Assembly: GCF_014200605.1 (NCBI RefSeq) | Contig: NZ_JACHCE010000001.1 | Location: 434,001-498,000 of the forward strand | Reading direction: 5' to 3' | DNA length: 64,000 nt | Source of the DNA: Pedobacter cryoconitis | GTDB lineage: Bacteria; Bacteroidota; Bacteroidia; Sphingobacteriales; Sphingobacteriaceae | Shown: positions 62,431 through 64,000 of the stretch, one piece after another | Numbering within the stretch: position 1 is the stretch's first letter | Layout: each line of letters opens with the position of its first letter | Notes under the pieces: model-generated | Databases searched by the model: none | Seen by the model: only the letters and a program-made list of their open reading frames with translations | Told to the model about the DNA's origin: nothing | Position numbers and translations under genes: made by a program

Positions 62431-63999
62431 TTAAAATCCTATGTTAACACCAAATAATATCTTTTTGCTGATCGGGTATTTAGTACCGCTGCTTCCGCTT
62501 GTATTTGGAGTAGAGAAAATTGTAGCAGGGTCCAGGTCGGAAACTTCAGGGTCCATACCTGAGAATTTGGTTAAAGTAACCAGGTTATCTGCACTTACAT
62601 AAACTCTCAGACTTGAAACTTTAAGTCTTTTGGTAATTGCATCTGTAAAATTATAACCGAGTGTGATATTACGTAATCTCAGGTAAGAGCCATCTTCCAG
62701 ATACCTTGAAGACGGTTTGTTTGATAATTTATTCCCATTCACTACAGCTTTTGGATGTGTCGCAATGTCTCCGGGATTTTCCCATCTGTTCCAGCCGTCT
62801 TTTAAGACCATGCTGTTGTATTGCGGATAAGCTCCATCGGCATCAAATACTTCACGGTTTCCATTATAGATCTTGCTGCCATATACAAAATTGAAAAATG
62901 CATTTAAGCTGAAATTCTTATAAGTGAACTCGTTGCCCATACCACCGGTGAATTTTGGTGATGAAGTACCCACATATCTTCTCTCGGCAGCGTTATAGTT
63001 GTTTGTCGTAGTTGTTGTACCATCTGCTTTGGTCATATACCATAGCGGATCACCATTGGCCGGATCTACACCTGCCCATTCTCTGGTATACCATGAATTC
63101 ATATCATGGCCTACAGCAATATTCTGGTTGGCAAACCTGGCTATAGGCTGATCCAGATAGAGTTTGGTTACCCTGTTTTTGTTAAAACCGATATTGAAAC
63201 TTGTATTCCATTTAAAGTCACCTGTGAAATTTTTAGTACTTAACTCAATATCAATTCCCTGATTTTTAACAGACCCGATATTTTGCAGGTAACTGTAAAA
63301 ACCAGTGGCAGCCGAAAGCGGTACATTGATAATCAGATCTTTATTGGTACGCTGGTAAACATCGACACTTAATTCAATTCTGTTCCAGAAACCAATATTA
63401 AATCCGGCATTGACGGTAGTAGGGGTTTCCCAGGTTAAATCATAATTAGCGATAGCAGAAGGGTAACCTCCCGGGATGTTTGCATATTGAGCATCGAAAT
63501 TATATAACGGTAATGAACTGTAATCTCCGTTAGGCGTATTACCGGTAACTCCATAACTACCACGTAATTTCAGATTCGTAATGACACTGGATTTGAAAAA
63601 TTTCTCATTGGAAATTAACCATCCGCCGGCAAGAGAATAGAATAAGCCAAATTTATGGTTTGCACCGAATTTGGATGATCCGTCATTACGCAAAGAAACT
63701 GTTCCAAAATAGCGGTTATCATAATTATAATCTGCCATGAAAAGCTCAGAAATAAAACGGCTTTTTGATTTACCGCCTCTTAACAGGTAGGGGGTAGCCG
63801 TTGAATTCAATGTTTCCAGACCAGGTTGGATACCATAACCTGTTCCGTCAATATTGTCCACATAGTTTTGCTGATATTCAAAACCTGCAATTCCAGATAA
63901 ATTGTGTTTTCCAAAACTATGGGATGCATTGAATAAATTGGAGGTAAGCACACTATTTGCATAGTTATATAAGTTCCTCAATTCTCCCAGATTACCTTT
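62431..63999 (-). CDS. SusC/RagA family TonB-linked outer-membrane protein (3' part)
   Basis: The frame is open to the right edge of the window, so only the C-terminal 522 residues (half of the protein) are seen; the TTG at 63981 is not a start. Barrel strands such as FISELFMADYNYDNRYFGTVSLRNDGSSKFG, WKTPTTV-like WETPTTVNAGFNIGFWNR and the closing KYPISKKILFGVNIGF mark the SusC end. It pairs with the SusD gene 19 bases downstream and imports the unknown glycan of the third locus. The presence of an STN domain cannot be judged. Confidence 0.94.
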   Translation of the reverse strand, partial: KGNLGELRNLYNYANSVLTSNLFNASHSFGKHNLSGIAGFEYQQNYVDNIDGTGYGIQPGLETLNSTATPYLLRGGKSKSRFISELFMADYNYDNRYFGTVSLRNDGSSKFGANHKFGLFYSLAGGWLISNEKFFKSSVITNLKLRGSYGVTGNTPNGDYSSLPLYNFDAQYANIPGGYPSAIANYDLTWETPTTVNAGFNIGFWNRIELSVDVYQRTNKDLIINVPLSAATGFYSYLQNIGSVKNQGIDIELSTKNFTGDFKWNTSFNIGFNKNRVTKLYLDQPIARFANQNIAVGHDMNSWYTREWAGVDPANGDPLWYMTKADGTTTTTNNYNAAERRYVGTSSPKFTGGMGNEFTYKNFSLNAFFNFVYGSKIYNGNREVFDADGAYPQYNSMVLKDGWNRWENPGDIATHPKAVVNGNKLSNKPSSRYLEDGSYLRLRNITLGYNFTDAITKRLKVSSLRVYVSADNLVTLTKFSGMDPEVSDLDPATIFSTPNTSGSSGTKYPISKKILFGVNIGF

Positions 64000-64000
64000 C

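Noticed and set aside
1..64000. CRISPR array, integron or insertion sequence
   Set aside because: No regularly spaced repeats, transposase or integrase motifs, or terminal inverted repeats were seen on reading.

Overview
The window looks like chromosome from a Bacteroidota bacterium of the Sphingobacteriaceae, most likely Pedobacter or a close relative. The evidence is: AT-rich DNA with frequent TAnnTTTG-type -7 elements; three SusC/SusD pairs; an ECF sigma/FecR pair in front of an STN-domain SusC; Tat-exported Gfo/Idh oxidoreductases next to DUF1080 proteins; and many small lipoproteins ending in a serine-rich stretch plus Cys. I see no rRNA, tRNA, CRISPR array, insertion sequence or prophage.

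Layout. 0-9 kb: the 3' end of an outer-membrane beta-barrel protein, a lipoprotein, a VIT-domain surface protein, and a MarR-linked stress pair (DJ-1/PfpI protein plus CurA-like reductase). 9-17.5 kb: a co-directional block of two Tat-exported Gfo/Idh oxidoreductases, a 1139-residue HEAT-repeat protein with two DUF1080 domains, a cytoplasmic Gfo/Idh enzyme, and a seven-helix membrane LuxR regulator. 17.6-33.5 kb: a glycan utilisation locus with GH29 fucosidase, sugar porter, GH38 mannosidase, a mannose-6-phosphate-isomerase fusion, a GntR/UTRA regulator, a six-hairpin glycosidase and SusC/SusD. 33.6-39.7 kb: a gutted serine hydrolase, purA, a Crp/Fnr regulator and a run of small orphan genes ending in a truncated haemoglobin. 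40-52 kb: a second locus with sigma, anti-sigma, SusC, SusD, sulfatase and GH2 beta-galactosidase. 52-57 kb: TetR plus MFS exporter, an isochorismatase-fold protein, and a cholesterol-oxidase-like flavoprotein. 57-64 kb: a third locus on the minus strand with SusC (cut by the window end), SusD, a DUF3472 lipoprotein, LacI and a NahK-like kinase.

How the genes work together. The three Sus loci follow the usual scheme: SusC/SusD bind and import oligosaccharides, periplasmic enzymes cut them, and a dedicated regulator (GntR, sigma/anti-sigma, LacI) senses the product. From the enzymes I infer fucosylated alpha-mannosides for the first locus and sulfated beta-galactosides for the second; the third is unassigned. 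The 9-17 kb block fits the oxidative route of glycoside breakdown, in which a sugar is oxidised to a 3-keto form and then cleaved by DUF1080 enzymes. Here it has an unusual fused architecture.

The intergenic regions carry several matched operator pairs readable by eye. They are a TetR pair (TTTCGACA-N13-TGTCGAAA), an Fnr-shaped pair (TTGCCNNNNGGCAA) flanking the Crp/Fnr gene and facing purA, a MarR pair centred on TCCATGGA, and CAAACGTTTG-type LacI boxes. Each SusD gene is followed by a strong stem-loop.
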